A stretch of 64,000 nt of DNA, taken from assembly GCF_036884655.1 (NCBI RefSeq), contig NC_088327.1, positions 12,841,001 to 12,905,000 on the forward strand. The letters are read 5' to 3'. The first letter of the stretch is position 1, and every line of letters begins with the position of its first letter. This stretch comes from Musa acuminata AAA Group (lineage: Eukaryota; Streptophyta; Magnoliopsida; Zingiberales; Musaceae). Shown here one piece after another: positions 22,660 through 35,518 of the stretch. The translations under genes were made by a program, and so were the position numbers. The notes under the pieces were generated by a model. The model made no database searches. It had not been told where the DNA came from and worked only from the letters and a program-made list of their open reading frames with translations.

Positions 22660-23285
22660 TGATAGGAAATATTTTGGCAACTAATCCTCATCCACCAACT
22701 AATCACCCTAGAAACGCTGACATGAAAGAAAATGGTTGAATCACCCTCTATTGGGCAATAACGTGAGGGGTGGTTATGGTCTATCGATCCCCATGGATAA
22801 TAGTTCATGAGATGTTGTTCGGACTAGCCCTATCAACCTTTGTGACCAATAGTTCACAGATATCATTCGAGTCTATCCCCCCTTCTATCGGTCCTTATAG
22901 ACAATAGTCCACAGAAGATCGTTCAGGCCTATCGTCCCCATGGATAAAACATAAAGGGGGCAACGTTGAGTCTATTATGAAGGATCTCCTTAATCGGTCA
23001 GGTATAAAAGTTGACCCCTAGCGTCGGCCCAGAGGTCAGATCTCTTTCCAAAAACTCTCACACCCCATATAATTTTCAAAACTAACTTGTATATCGAAGG
23101 GGTTGGGTCGAGAAACTCCTCCCGACACTGACCTTCTTACAGGAACCTACTGAGAAGCTAGATCCCCCCTCGGCCTGACCTTAAGACCACCTCAGATAAA
23201 TCGAGATTACGCAAAAATCAACTCAGAGCTACTTCTGTCACGCTAGAGCCATCACAATGATATCTTGAACATCTCAACAAAGTCA
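22660..23285 (+). mobile_element. Gypsy-type 3' LTR, diverged copy D
   Basis: It starts TGATAGGAAATATTTTGG and follows the 676-1326 LTR through the TATAAAAG box (near 22998) and the ccaaaaactctcacacc leader. Similarity fades near 23285, so the right end is approximate. Confidence 0.6.
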
Positions 23286-24146
23286 AACCTTTATACACAT
23301 AATGAATTAAAGAAACTAAAGAAAGCCGAATCAATTTTTTTCTCAAATCAAAATAGAGAATCATAAGTTTTATTTTTAATCTGTAATAAAGTAGGGGATA
23401 AGAATTTTTTCTTAAAAATATTGAAGTATTATTGTTGAAGAAGCCTATTAGATACAAAACCGTACTCGAGAGTACAAAAGAGGAAAAAACCACAGAGGTC
23501 ATTCGTTTTTCCAAGATTGGATGATCTTTATGTTTTTCTGGGCGATCAATGTATATAATTACTTATTTCTCTATAAACATCAGGGAATTTATAACCATAA
23601 AAAGAAGCCAAGCAAGAGACAAAATCCCTTTAACACAATTCCGATGTTTCCCGTGGGGGTTTTTTTCTCTATCCAAAATCTTCGCCCGTGACTCGACGTC
23701 TGATTTCACGATCGATCGACCAACGAATTTTACTCGCTGAATACACCACACCGGTAATAAAGGGTAACGGTTAGATACGGCCCTTCAAGGACTGACCCAT
23801 AGTGGGCCCCATGGCCAACAGATTCCACATCACCCTGGAGTCTTTTCCCCGGTGACTCGATCGATCGATAGTGCATCCGTGGGACTCCCCACGTTGACAA
23901 CGATACGCCGGTAACGAATTCCCCAGAAAGTATAAACGTGGCTCCCTTGTGTTGGACCTCATCGGGTGTCCACTCCATCATTTGGGCTCTGTTCTAATAC
24001 CAACAGCGGATCTCCTCGTAGACCGCTTCCACTCGCTCCGTAACGCTTCCCCGCGACTTGGCAAGAATGAAACAAGGGCTTAGTAACCGACTCCCCATTC
24101 CTGCCATTTCTCCCTATCGGTTCCCGATCTCCTCCTCCGTCTCGCC
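23286..24146. other. Intergenic; promoter side of the F-box/kelch gene
   Basis: No gene seen. The last ~450 bases become GC-richer toward the ATG at 24147 and should hold the promoter and leader. I do not see a convincing TATA box. Confidence 0.5.
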
Positions 24147-27100
24147 ATGGCGTCGCCGTCGTCCACCTCCACCGCCATCGCCGCTGAAGCCCTAACCCCG
24201 AACGCGGCCATCCGAGGAACCTTGATCCCCAGCCTACCTGACGACCTTGCGGCCGTGATCCTCGCGTCGATCCCCTACTCCCACCAGTCCCGCCTCCGCG
24301 CCACCGCCCGGTCGTGGCGCGCCTTTCTCGCCCCGCGCACCCTTCTCCCCCTCCGCCGCAGTCTTCGCCTCCCCTGCCGCCACCTCCTGGCCCTATTCCC
24401 CGCCGATCCCGCCATCACCCCGCCTTGCCTCTTCGACCCTGCCACCGCTGCCTGGGCCCTGCTGCCCCCGCTCCCCTGCAGCCCCTACCTGTACGGCCTC
24501 TCGAACTTCGTACCTGTCGCCCTCGGCCACCACCTCTACGTCCTCGGCGGGTCCCAGTTCGACGCCCGTTCCTACCCCCTCGGGCACCCCATCGCCTCCG
24601 CCGCCGTCCACCGCCTCGACCTCACCGCTCCTCCGACGCTCTCTTGGGACCACCTCCCTGACATGCTCTTCCCCCGTGGCAGCTTCGCCTGCGCGCCGTT
24701 GCGCCCATCAGACGGTGGCAACAACGATGAGGACACGATCATCGTCGCTGGCGGCGGCTCACGCCACACGATGTTCCCCTCCGTGGGCAGCCGGATGAGC
24801 TCCGTGGAGTGCTACTGCGTTCGATCTGGTGAGTGGAGAATATGGACAGGGCTGCCGAGGGACAGGGCAGGGTCCGTGGGGTTTTTGGTCAGGAGGGAAG
24901 CCGGGGAGGAGGACGAATTCTGGGTTATGGGAGGTTACGGTGACTACAGGACGTTGGCAGGAGTGGTGCCAGCGGATGTGTACTACAAAGACGCTATGGT
25001 GCTAGGCCTTAGGAGTGGGAAATGGAGGGAAGTGGAAGCCATGTGGGAGGAAGGGGAGCGAAGGAAACTGGGGGCAGTAGTGGCACTTGATGGAGAAGAT
25101 GGTCAGACGAAGGAGATATTTATGCTCGACACAAATGATATATTCAGGTAATTTTTTTAAAACTTAGGATTAGTTGATTTTGATGGTTTTTTTAATTGCA
25201 TCTAAAAGTTTCTTATGTTGCATTTTCATCTGAAAATTATATATGAAATTTTCTTTATAATTATAAGCTTTGATTTTTTACAGTTTTTTTTGCCTTCATT
25301 TTCAACTGTATTGCACATGCAATGATAGAAGTTTTTTAATTTTTATTTCTTTCTATCATTCGCTAAATATGGAAGATCACTTGGGTTAGTTTTGCAATTA
25401 ATCTTCACTAGACTTCTTGTTCAACCATAAATATGTTAGAACATAATTCTTAGCAGATCTGATCTAATTGTTCTCTTTTTTGTAGCCTTTACAAGTTTTA
25501 AAAATAGTACATTTTGATACATAATCCTTAAAAAGCTGTTTTGATAGGATAATAATTATATTATCGATTCATGCATATGAGATTTGACAAAGTTTCATGC
25601 TTGTTGTCGGTGGTCTTATGTGTATGTTGTGTCAAAATTTTATTGAGATAATGAAAATACACCAATAGAAGAAGAAATGTCTGCATATTATTATTTTTGG
25701 TTGAAAAAAAATCTTGGGATAGATTTCTTAGTAGTTTAATATGATGGATTTTAGTGAAAAAGAAGATTTAGTAATTATATTGGTGTGTGATAAAATATAG
25801 AGAATAAGTGTATTGATCGGTGAAGCTTAATTGAGATTAATTACAATTTTATTTTTGAAAGAAAATCTTATAAACTAAAGGTTTTAGATTAGTACCAAGA
25901 TTGAATATATGAAATGTGGCTTTAGAAATACATAGAAAAGAGATAAGGGTCTGTTTAACATTAATAGATAAGAAGCTATCCTGAATAAAAAGTTTTAAAT
26001 ATTTTGGATGCAATGCTCAATCAGAATGGGAGATTGATAAAGACATTATTCATGAAGAAAAAGTTGGGTGATTAAAATGGAGATGAACGTTCCATGTTTT
26101 GTATGATTTAAGAAAAATTATGAGATACTTGTAAGGTTAGTCATGCTTAATGGGTCATGTGATTTAAGAAAAATTACAAGATACTTGTAAGGTTAGTCGT
26201 GCTTCATGAGTCATAGTGCTTGGGGTCAAGAAATATGTTCAATAAGCTAGTGCAACTAAATGAGAATCCCAAGATGGATGTGTGGAGTTATAAGAAATGA
26301 TGAATAAAAATTTCTTTTATTAGGGAACAATTAGGCATTTTCTTGATAGAGAATAAATGAGTGAAAATTATCTAATTGCATTGAACATGTTTGAAGGAGA
26401 CCTATAGATGAAGAGGTAGAGGGAGACATGAAAAAAATTTATTAAAAATAATAAAGACAAAGTGAGGTGCTTTGTCAAAACTCCAATTAAAACTTTATTA
26501 TAAGAAAGGCTCATTGTTGTTGTTATTTGTCATATTAGCAATCATATTATGTCTAAAACTGCCTCTACATGTATCTTGCTACCCTTCTTAAAGTCTATTT
26601 AATTTAATTCCAAAAATTTTAAGAAATAGCAAGTCTATCATAACTAAATTTTTAGGCACAAATATGTAAATGAACTCATTCAAATTTTGTCCTAAATCTG
26701 GACCTCATCAGTTGATTCTAAGACTTCAAGATAAACTTTTCAGACATGGTCGTTTGCCTTCTATTTTTCTATGATACTGTGCTCTTTGTACTTAGGCTAC
26801 CTAATTTACAAATAAGGGGATGTTTATTAAAAACTGGATGGTTTATGACTGTTGTTCGAGATCTTATGGACTAGAGATAAGGTGAGTTTTTCAACTTTGA
26901 AATGCAAAGTGGATTTCCATGGTGATATGTCACACTTAAAGCTACAGACGTTATGGTCATAAAATCTTGCATCATGGTTGTCCATGTCAGTGATTATGCT
27001 CATCAGTTTTTATAGAGTGGGGGTCAAACCTATTCCTTTTTTATTAAAAGTCGAACTTGGAGAATTTGCAGTGAGTTCCTGTTTCTTAGTATCATGATTA

Positions 27101-29553
27101 GATCTATATTTTAAGATACTCCTTAACTAGATTTTTCTTTTTATGATGATCGTCTTATGTATTTTACGTTTTCCTAAATTTCCTTGAACTAAGACCTACT
27201 GAAGAATGGTGTCTTATATTGGCTTTGTCTTGGATGTCAAAGGTCCCCAACACTACCGCCACTCCATATTTTCTTTTGCCACCTTGATCATTAAAGGCTA
27301 GAGGTCCATTGTGAAACCCCTTGAGTCTCAAGTCTTTTTCCCTTGAAATATGTGTTGAAGTGTTTCTTGAAACATCTTTATTTTGGGGGATCTCTGGCAG
27401 TGCCCCTTATCTTTTACGATTCACTGTATTGCTTTTTTAATCTTACCTCTTTGGATGTCTTAACCTGTGAATGTGGTTTGATACTCTAAACCATGTGAAT
27501 TTATGTCGTTATTCTTTTGTTCTCCCTCATCACTTCGCTTTAGGTCCCTAGATCTTGTCATGTGCTATGTGTGACCTAGTTCTTGGGTTAAGATACGTTT
27601 TATTTGTATCATGTTTGTTATACAAATAAATACAATGTACAGGCTACTTAGATGATGCCTTTCTTCACCATTAAATCTAGTTATCACTTATATTTCATTA
27701 GATGCTTTGGAAGATCATAGACTCCTATTTGGAATTGGAGAGACTGTTGTCGCTGTAGATCTTTTGAGTTCATTCTGTTTAAACGACATTTTCCTTACAA
27801 TGTTAACTGCTGTCATTTTCTAGACTTTGTGACACCTCCTGTTGGCAGTGACTAAGAAAACATTTGCCTCAAGATTCCAAAACATATATGGTAGATGTTT
27901 CCTCTAACTTCACCAGCCTGTGAATTATGGAAACTGATCTCTTCCTATTACAACATCTTTCTTAGATCGATCAAAAATTACATGGCAATGACTAGCAGTA
28001 TCACCTATAATCTTTTGCCTTATCTATTAAGGACCATTTTCTAAAAGTTACTTTTTGACTTTGGTATGAGTATCAAATGACTTGTCAGATACTCCTCTTT
28101 GTTAAGATATTCTCATTTCAGATTGTACAAATGTGGTGTCAGTACTAGTGAAGTCATCAGGTGCTCGGGCAGTGCGAGACCTGAGTGCCTCAGGATGACC
28201 TATGCAAGCAACTAGGCCTGGTCATCAGGCACACCCGGGTTGACATATATCACTCTTTTAGGATTGGATCATACCATGGCTCGAGTCAGCCACTTGATCT
28301 GATTTAATCAAGTACAAATTAAAACCTCAAACCTGCCCCTGCGATTACTTCTTCACGGAAAAACCTAGATTTTGACCATTGACTGCCTCTTCTTTTTGTC
28401 AACGACCAGCTCTCTCCTCCCTGTCTGTGACCAACCACTCCCTCAACAGTGTGCCTCTCTCCTCTTTGCCTCTGTGTGGGGGCTCTGGCAATCCACCTTC
28501 TTAAACTTCCTTTGCTCTCTGTTTTTCCCAGCAATTCTCGTTAAATGAATTCAATTTGATGCCTTAGTATTGATATTTGAAAATGAAATGATATTGTCTA
28601 ATTTTTATTTTTATTTTTACTGTTCTCCTTAATTATATTTTTTTATAATTTTTATATTGGCGAGTGTCAAGCACCTCAGACATTTTATATTTCACAGGCG
28701 CTATGTTTTTGTTGGAGTGCTGTGGCATTTTTTACCATTTCCAATATCACAGACTTCTCTTTGATGTGCATGATCTCACATGGATATTGATATTTAATAG
28801 GTACCATATCCTGATGACAGTTTGAATACATTTTAACCATGAAGTATCTTATTGCTGCTATGATCTACACAATACATATCTAGCAGTGTTGTTCTGTTGA
28901 TAGTTTAGATTTTAGGTTTTGTTTTAAAATTTCCAGTGGCATGTTAATGAAAATGTTTTCACATTTGACAAGATCCATTTCTATGCTGCATTCTTCACAT
29001 GATTGCAACTTTGTTTTGCTTGTTTAATTAGATAACTGAGCTTTAGTTAGCACGTTACTTAGAATAAGACTTTGATAAGATCAAATGCTCCAGTCTTAAC
29101 GTACAGAAGTAGATCACATTTAGGTAGTTGCTGAAATTGATGTTCAATGGTTTTGTATTGCATGATATGTGGACTTCTCAAAAGATGTTCCCTTATTTGT
29201 TTCCTGAGGTGGTTTAACATACCCTATTTCCTAAAATCATCAACTTGGAGACTTTTTTTTGCAGATATGACTTTGTTTTAAACCGTTGGATAAAAGAGTC
29301 TAGCTTACGAAAGAAGATTCCAGGTAGCAGCTCATGTTCGTTTGTTGCTATGAATGGAGAATTGTATGTGCTTACAACAGCAATACAGAGTCCTGATATA
29401 TCGGACCATCGGAGAATGCCCAAGAAAAGATGGACTTTAGATATTCAAATATACAACCCTGAAAAGAAGAGGTGGAGATTCATGACAACAAACCCACCTT
29501 TCAATCAAACCATTGATTTCAAAACTGTAATCACATGCACAATTCGACTGTAA
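24147..29553 (+). CDS. OR23: F-box/kelch-repeat protein, OR23-like
   Basis: Two exons, 24147-25147 and 29265-29553, give 429 residues. The donor (ATATTCAG|GTAATT) and acceptor (TTTTGCAG|ATATGAC) join in frame to read DIFRYDFVLNRW. An F-box lies at about residues 27-65 (LIPSLPDDLAAVILASIPYS...), which would bind an SKP1-like adaptor in an SCF ubiquitin ligase. Kelch-type blades follow, marked by LYVLGG (~130), IIVAGGGS (~200) and FWVMGGYG (~250). The exon 2 end (KRWTLDIQIYNPEKKRWRF... to TIRL) is characteristic of OR23-type F-box/kelch proteins as I know them. The substrate is unknown. Exon 1 is extremely GC-rich while exon 2 is AT-rich, a gradient typical of monocot genes. The 4117-bp intron shows no internal gene. 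Confidence 0.88.
25148..29264 (+). other. Long intron of the OR23-like gene
   Basis: AT-rich, GT...AG. The portion around 28136-28530 has a different composition (gtgcgagacctgagtgcctcagg, then CT-rich with a GA-rich complement) and may be a small transposon relic. No ORF in it is credible. Confidence 0.6.
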
Positions 29554-32254
29554 TGTTCTGGGCGTCCTGCACCTTTTATAAGTGGTCAAAGCTTGTAGAT
29601 CTTTCATTTTCTCAACCCTGTAATAGATATTACGTGTATGAAATGTTGGTCAGGGCATTGAGTACTGATGTATAGCTGCATACTGTTGGTCGAGGGTTAA
29701 GGTAATTATTGTATATCAAAACTTGGGACGATTCAATCTATGTACATATTTTTGTATTTAGCCTCTCCTGGTTGTGTCCTTGTATTCAAGGCAGAGACAG
29801 TACTACTTGTAATTATGTAGGACAAAGCGTTTATTTGGTTGAAAACCTGTATTGTTTGTGCACATGCCTAACACGTTCAAGGAACTTTGGACATGTAATG
29901 GAAATCAATTCTCACTGGATCGATATGATGAGCATTTGTTCTTTGGAGATGATGAACTAGATGGTCCTGTTGTTTTGTAATGGTTAATTTTGTTGACATC
30001 CGATTGGCGGATTATTATAGGTCTTATATTTGTTTTGATGTGTATAGACGTGTGAATCTAATGTGTTATATATATATATATATATATATTCATTTGGAGT
30101 ATACTTATGGGCCAGTTCTTTTCATATTTTTTTTTATTTGGCCACTTACTGATTTTTAAGGTTAAGATGGTCGTCATCGACTGTTTTATTCTCCCAAGTT
30201 TATTTATTGGTATGTCTAAAATTTTTGAAGGTTAATATTGATTTGGGATTTTGTTTTTGGTATGATTTAATTCATTTTTATTCAATGATACTGTTGGCAT
30301 AAATCAATATATATTGATGGCTTTCCAGTTCAATAGGTTTATCGAAATTAGCATTGGTTCAATAAATTTAGACTATAAATTACTCGGAAATTTAGAAAAC
30401 TGAGAAGTTGAACATGCTAGGCTTGAAATGAAGAGTAAACCTCCTGAGACATACAGAACTTCCAACTCCAGCATGAACAGAAAGACAATTGACAAAATCA
30501 GTCTTCCTCATCTCCCTCTTTCTCTGCACAGTTGAAATCATCTGATGAGCTCATCATAAACACTGCAACCTTGTTAGAAGCGATCACTCGCAGCCAAACC
30601 CCTCACATGTTGTTTCTTTTTGCTCATCGAAAGACAAGCTTGTGGATACTCCTAAACACCTCACTTGGTTTTCTCATCTGAGCTATCGTGGCATCCCATG
30701 TAACACTTGAGAAGTTGGATTGAAGTCATGATGTATCAATGTCTTTATGATACTTGTTGAAATCGTAAAAATGTTATAGTAGTTCTTTTCTCGTCTTATG
30801 GTCTCAACAACTGCATAAGAAGAAGATTGACATTCACTCATCGGGAAGCTCAATGAGGTCATGAAGTTGCAGAAATCTTCCATCAGTGAGGTAAAGCACA
30901 TCTGTTGATGTCATGGTTCTATTAATTTCCTGGATAGCAATTCAGCTAAACGGTGTGAGAACATTTAAGAGTACAGCCTGCAGTTACATACTACATCCAG
31001 TTCTGCTGACACAGCCATCGTCTCATACACATTGTTTTTGGTCAGAACAAGAAATTTACTTGTATGTTTGGTTGCCAAACCAACTGAGACTCATTACTGT
31101 GATGGAAGTACTAAGAAACATATGATGATTCTCATAATGGAAGAATGTGAATTAACTTCAGGTCCATCCTAAGACTTGCATTTAGATGGTGCACTCAAGT
31201 TGCACAAAGCCAAAACAAATGTGGATCTGCTACATTAACTGGATATAAAAGCTAGGATAGTCTGTTGATGTAGCCAACTTTGGAGAAGCTGACTTATAAG
31301 AAATGTGTTTCTCGCTCTTGTGCTTGATAGTTTTCCCCAAAATTTGAGTAGATTGATTACAAGTGGCCATTTTTACCTTATCTCTTTCCTCTTGTACTTA
31401 TTTGACTGCACTATTATACCGTTTGCTCTTTGTTATCTTACACAGCTGAGACCCAAACACACCGTCTCTCTGACAGCAGATTAGTAACATAGAGCACAAG
31501 CCTTGCTGCACAATAATACGCTGATGGGCTAAACATAGTGTCGACCTAGTTGGTGCCTTCCATTTCCCAAAGGCAATGTCTACAACTTCCAGCATCTAAA
31601 GGGTTAGCAAGGTCTTCCACAACAAGTTAAAATGATGAGCCAAGGTGAGCTTTGGGTGGTTTGCTTCACATTCTTGAGTTGTGTTTCTAGTTTCTGCAAC
31701 ATTATACTATTCTTTCAACCTACATTTTGTATACCAAATGATATGATATCAACATCTTTCTTTCTCAAAGATCACATCACGGGTCTTGTCCATCCAAGAT
31801 GATGTTGTTTGAATCAAAAACCTGTTAGGCTGGCTTTTTCATGATGACATCTGACAGTAATGCTGACACCATGCTAAACACAAAGGATGAGGAAAGAAAA
31901 ACCTGAACATTGCATCATATCTCGCAAAAGTATTCTGCCATGAACTAAATATTCCTTTCATTAGCTACCAGAAGCACATTTAACGAAGAACCTAAAGCAA
32001 GCATCAGACTTTCCACTTGTATGGGCAGTGCAATAATGGCAGTGCAAAGAAGAACCTTTGAAGTGAAGCTGCAGTGAAGAATCTATCTTGCTGCTTGTCT
32101 GATAAAAAGCGAAAGCTCCCACCACACCTGATTCTCTACCTCCTACCGATTGAACAAACACAATTCATTCTCATATCCACACTGAAGGCAGATCTAATTA
32201 GAACGCACAAGTATCACAAAGCAACACTGCTGAGGACTGGACAAGTAGAAAGAA
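29554..32254. other. 3' flank of OR23-like gene and intergenic
   Basis: The first ~450 bases look like 3' untranslated sequence. A short (TA)n run lies at about 30067-30090. On the minus strand an acceptor-like site (CATCAACAG|) at 30902 opens a short frame reading VLYLTDGRFLQLHDLIELPDE and then stop. It could be a last exon of the candidate transcript at 32255-32524, but the family is not recognised and the link is speculative. Confidence 0.35.
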
Positions 32255-32524
32255 ACTTACTTGTCTAGTAAATTGGATCTTGCATCCACCGGGGATGTAG
32301 ATTGTAGAACAGTCATTTCCATGAGTTGGGGGGAATGAAGCCTGGTCCGAAACCATCCTCGAGGGAGAGAGAACGATCGAGAGGGTGCTCTTTTGTCTGT
32401 TCATTGATGGCTTCGAACCAGACGACACTCCCCTCAACTCTCATGAGAGGAAGAGAACTGTAACAGGGAGAAGAGCACTCATCTCACTACCGCATGCAAA
32501 ATGCTTTTCATGGCTCCTTATATA
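32255..32524 (-). other. Candidate first exon of an unrecognised transcript
   Basis: On the minus strand there is a clean TATATAAG box (32518-32524) followed by ~250 bases of C/T-rich leader-like sequence and a near-consensus splice donor (ACAA|GTAAGT, intron starting at 32260). The exon holds two short frames after the likely start site: 13 codons, then 43 codons (32444 to 32313, starting MRVEGSVVWFEA). An overlapping frame contains MNRQKSTLS. I recognise none of these peptides. It may be a non-coding RNA gene, a leader with upstream ORFs, or chance. Confidence 0.3.
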
Positions 32525-34033
32525 CGCGAGAGGGAAGAAGGAATCCCCTTCAAATTTATGACTTGGAGTCCACTTTCAGTATGACCTTCCACATACAGCC
32601 ATAATTACCTCAACTTTGAACAATATTCCTGGTAAGCATGATGAGAACTCTAACGACTCGATGCATATGCATGCATAGCTTAATATTCTTTTCCATTGTT
32701 GTATGAAGATTTCATCTCGAACCACAGTCGGACGCTGATCTAAGTCAACCAAGGACTGCTGTTGGCATCTTAAGTGGTCTTAGCAACCATCATTAGATGC
32801 AACGCTGAAGCCCAATCATAACTAGTTCACCACATATATACCAGGATATGTTTCTGATTCATATGTAGGTGGGAATTCATGTTCTTGGATATGATCATGA
32901 TCACTGACGTGGGGGGTTTATATATAGATCTCAGCTACCAACAAAGGATTGTTCTTTTGCGTCCCACCGAGAGGAAAAGGATGGTGTGATGAGGGATGCA
33001 GCATCTTCACCAAATGGCATGCACACGCCAACTTGGGATTCCAAGCTTAAGAATGAAGCAACAGAAGCAACCCTGTCATAAAGGCTTCGAGTGTGACCAA
33101 TAAAGAACCAAAGGAGATGGTGAGGAAGGTGTTCCCTTGCAGATCTCGATTTATATGTGCTTTTCTGTACTCACAGAGCATTCTACTACAAGCTTCACTG
33201 GCTAATAACATCTATGTCTGCATCAGTCCCATGTGGGTATCATGCAAGGTTGGGTTGAGTATAATAATCCACGAGTGCCTCATAAAAGTTTTAAGAACAG
33301 GAAGGAATATCTATTTCTTCTTGAGATTTGTGTTAGCGTCGGAAATGGTCATCAACCTTGCAGGGTAAAATTAATATGATATGAGGATTGGAAACCTCAT
33401 GAGCCAGTCATTTAGTTCACCTATGCGATTCTCCCCGGAGAAAAATAGACACAAGGAAATCAACGTACCGAGCTGGACAAAGTCACACCGTCATCTTTTA
33501 ACAGGTCAAACGTGGACTTTGCTCGAGTAAACATGGACTTGGGCACGGGATTGAGAACTGGCGTGAGACACATTTTTAGGTTGCCGGCCAGAAGTTGTTT
33601 GTTCTGCATTTGGATCCGAATGAACTCGTCCGGTTGAAACAATCAACGAGGCGTTGATTCCCGTGTTCTGACGCCTTGACCAACCTAGTGGATCGATTGA
33701 CCCACCAGTGCAAGTCAAAACATTTCGTTCGACCCTCGGTCTCTTCTTCCGGCTTCAATCCTCTCATCTCTAAACTAAGATAATGAGTGTTTTACGGCGT
33801 TTAGAAGATTTGTATGTCTTTTAATTAGCTATTTCATATTTGAAATGTTGTTATCATTTATTATAATATGCGATTCATATACACCTGCCGGAAGTCAAAA
33901 CGTTAGACTGAAAAGTCAAACAAGAAGTGGTAAAAGAGAAACCAAGTAAAACGTTCCGAGTCACGTACATGTCACGACACCGAATCGATTACGCGGCGTG
34001 GACTTCTCAAAGACATGCAGCTACGTCGCTGCG
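32525..34033. other. Intergenic; upstream region of the first peptide gene
   Basis: No gene is seen. The right part (33504-33919) carries the W-box cluster described separately. Confidence 0.5.
33504..33919 (+). promoter_or_regulatory. W-box cluster upstream of the first CTNIP-like gene
   Basis: Six TTGAC(C/T) motifs counting both strands, at 33504-33509, 33676-33681, 33697-33702, 33713-33718, 33893-33898 and 33914-33919. TTGAC(C/T) is the WRKY transcription factor site. The last one recurs at the matching place before the second gene (35649-35654). Confidence 0.5.
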
Positions 34034-34042
34034 CTATATATC
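34034..34042 (+). promoter_or_regulatory. TATA box of the first CTNIP-like gene
   Basis: CTATATATC, about 90 bases before the ATG, followed by GAGCTC and a CT-rich leader. The same arrangement occurs before the second gene (35781-35789), supporting both as core promoters. Confidence 0.65.
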
Positions 34043-34132
34043 GAGCTCCCCTCTCCCCAAACCTTTGCCTCACACTTGACTTCGCATCGTTCGTTCTTGC
34101 ATCCTCGATCGCAGGCACAACAAGCATCGATC

Positions 34133-34345
34133 ATGGCGGCCATGGCGACCAGAGAGCTGCTGCTGTTTCTGCTGCTGGTGTCGAGCTTGCAGCCTCTGAT
34201 GGTGGCGAGGCCCATGGAAGGAGACTGGTGGCACGACCACGGCGGCCTCCTTCTGGAGTCGTTGCCGCAAGGGTCGGTGACGCCCTCGGGGCCTTCGCGC
34301 TGCACCCACAACCCCAACATCCGTGCCGGCGGCTCCTGCCCGTGA
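34133..34345 (+). CDS. Small secreted signalling-peptide precursor, CTNIP/SCREW-like
   Basis: A 70-residue precursor. Residues ~6-25 form a hydrophobic signal peptide (ELLLFLLLVSSLQPL) ending near the A-R at 25-26. A short acidic/Trp-containing spacer (EGDWWHDHGG) leads to a conserved C-terminus: GLLLESLPQG, then SGPSRCTHNPN, then a second Cys at position 69 before the final Pro. Two C-terminal cysteines (57 and 69) around a CT(N/H)xP motif resemble CTNIP (SCREW) phytocytokines, which are secreted, probably disulphide-bonded and perceived by the HSL3/NUT receptor kinase. The SGPS core is also shared with PIP peptides, the main alternative. I chose the ATG at 34133 because it lies ~90 bases after the TATA box and starts the signal peptide; upstream in-frame codons would precede the transcript. 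A tandem paralogue follows at 35875. Confidence 0.7.
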   Translation: MAAMATRELLLFLLLVSSLQPLMVARPMEGDWWHDHGGLLLESLPQGSVTPSGPSRCTHNPNIRAGGSCP

Positions 34346-35332
34346 TCCCATAGCACGAAGACCCACCATAGCTGCTGCTTACTCACCATTTTTTCTCTTT
34401 CTTTACGACTCTTAAGTGTATTTATCTCTCTAATTTCATGAACATTGGAAATGACAGAGAGTAGTCCATGACAACGATAATAATGGCTTCTTGTTATTAA
34501 TTTCTCCTCCTCATGTAAATGTTTTTGTTGGAAGATATGTTTGATTATGCGAAAGCAAAACATCAGAATTGGTTTCCATCTGTGTGTAAATCGAATAAGA
34601 TACAGACTACAAGACAACATATTTACATTAGAATTTTTTGCCCCCCCTAACCAAAATCAATGGATTATAAATAATTCCCTCTAAAAATACCAAATATCAT
34701 CGATAATAATTCATGTCTCATAAAATAATAACCCCAAATGAGTTCCAATGATAAAACCAAAGAACAAGAATCACAACTCACCAATAAAAATACTGAAAAA
34801 GAGATAGGAGCAGGTTTGTGAAAGATCAATACTATCATCTTGTATAACATCACATAATTATGATGATCATGCTTGAATCAACCATCCATCGTTTCTTCTC
34901 CTCTAAAGATAATTTTCTCCCTCGGCTTCATTTTTTCTCTCTCCTTATTACATCTTGCATAACTAAGGTCAAGGTTTTATTTATATTTTTTTTTGGTGCC
35001 ACTATTTTTCACATAGGTGGTGGGATCACCCAACAAATTTATTTTTCTTTTTTAAGTAAATACCGAATTCAAATTCAAAACTTTACAATAATATGTCCAA
35101 GTCTTTCTTCATCATTACAACCACTAATATTAAATTGGCAAGCCATTATACATACAGGAATAAAAAAATTAATATATTTTTATATTTATATTATTGATAT
35201 ATTTTAGTGGATAATAAATATATTATTGCACAAATAATAAATCTCAGGTTCAAGTACATATTTGAATATTTTTTATATTATTTACTATGATGTAAAAAAA
35301 AATTAGTTAAAAAACATACATATCCTTGCAAA

Positions 35333-35410
<78 letters not shown>

Positions 35411-35478
35411 GTATATATATATATACATATATAAATATATATACACACATATATATATATACACATATATATATATAT

Positions 35479-35518
<40 letters not shown>

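Noticed and set aside
1..23285. CRISPR-like interpretation of the regularly spaced repeats
   Set aside because: Repeats are degenerate with no constant repeat/unique spacer alternation, no cas genes, and the genome is a plant.
24314..24661. Pro/Arg-rich frames in F-box exon 1 on both strands
   Set aside because: Low-complexity shadows created by the GC-rich codon use of the real exon.
34021..34620. 199-codon minus-strand frame over the first CTNIP-like gene
   Set aside because: Antisense shadow; the plus strand has a TATA box, signal peptide and a conserved paralogue.
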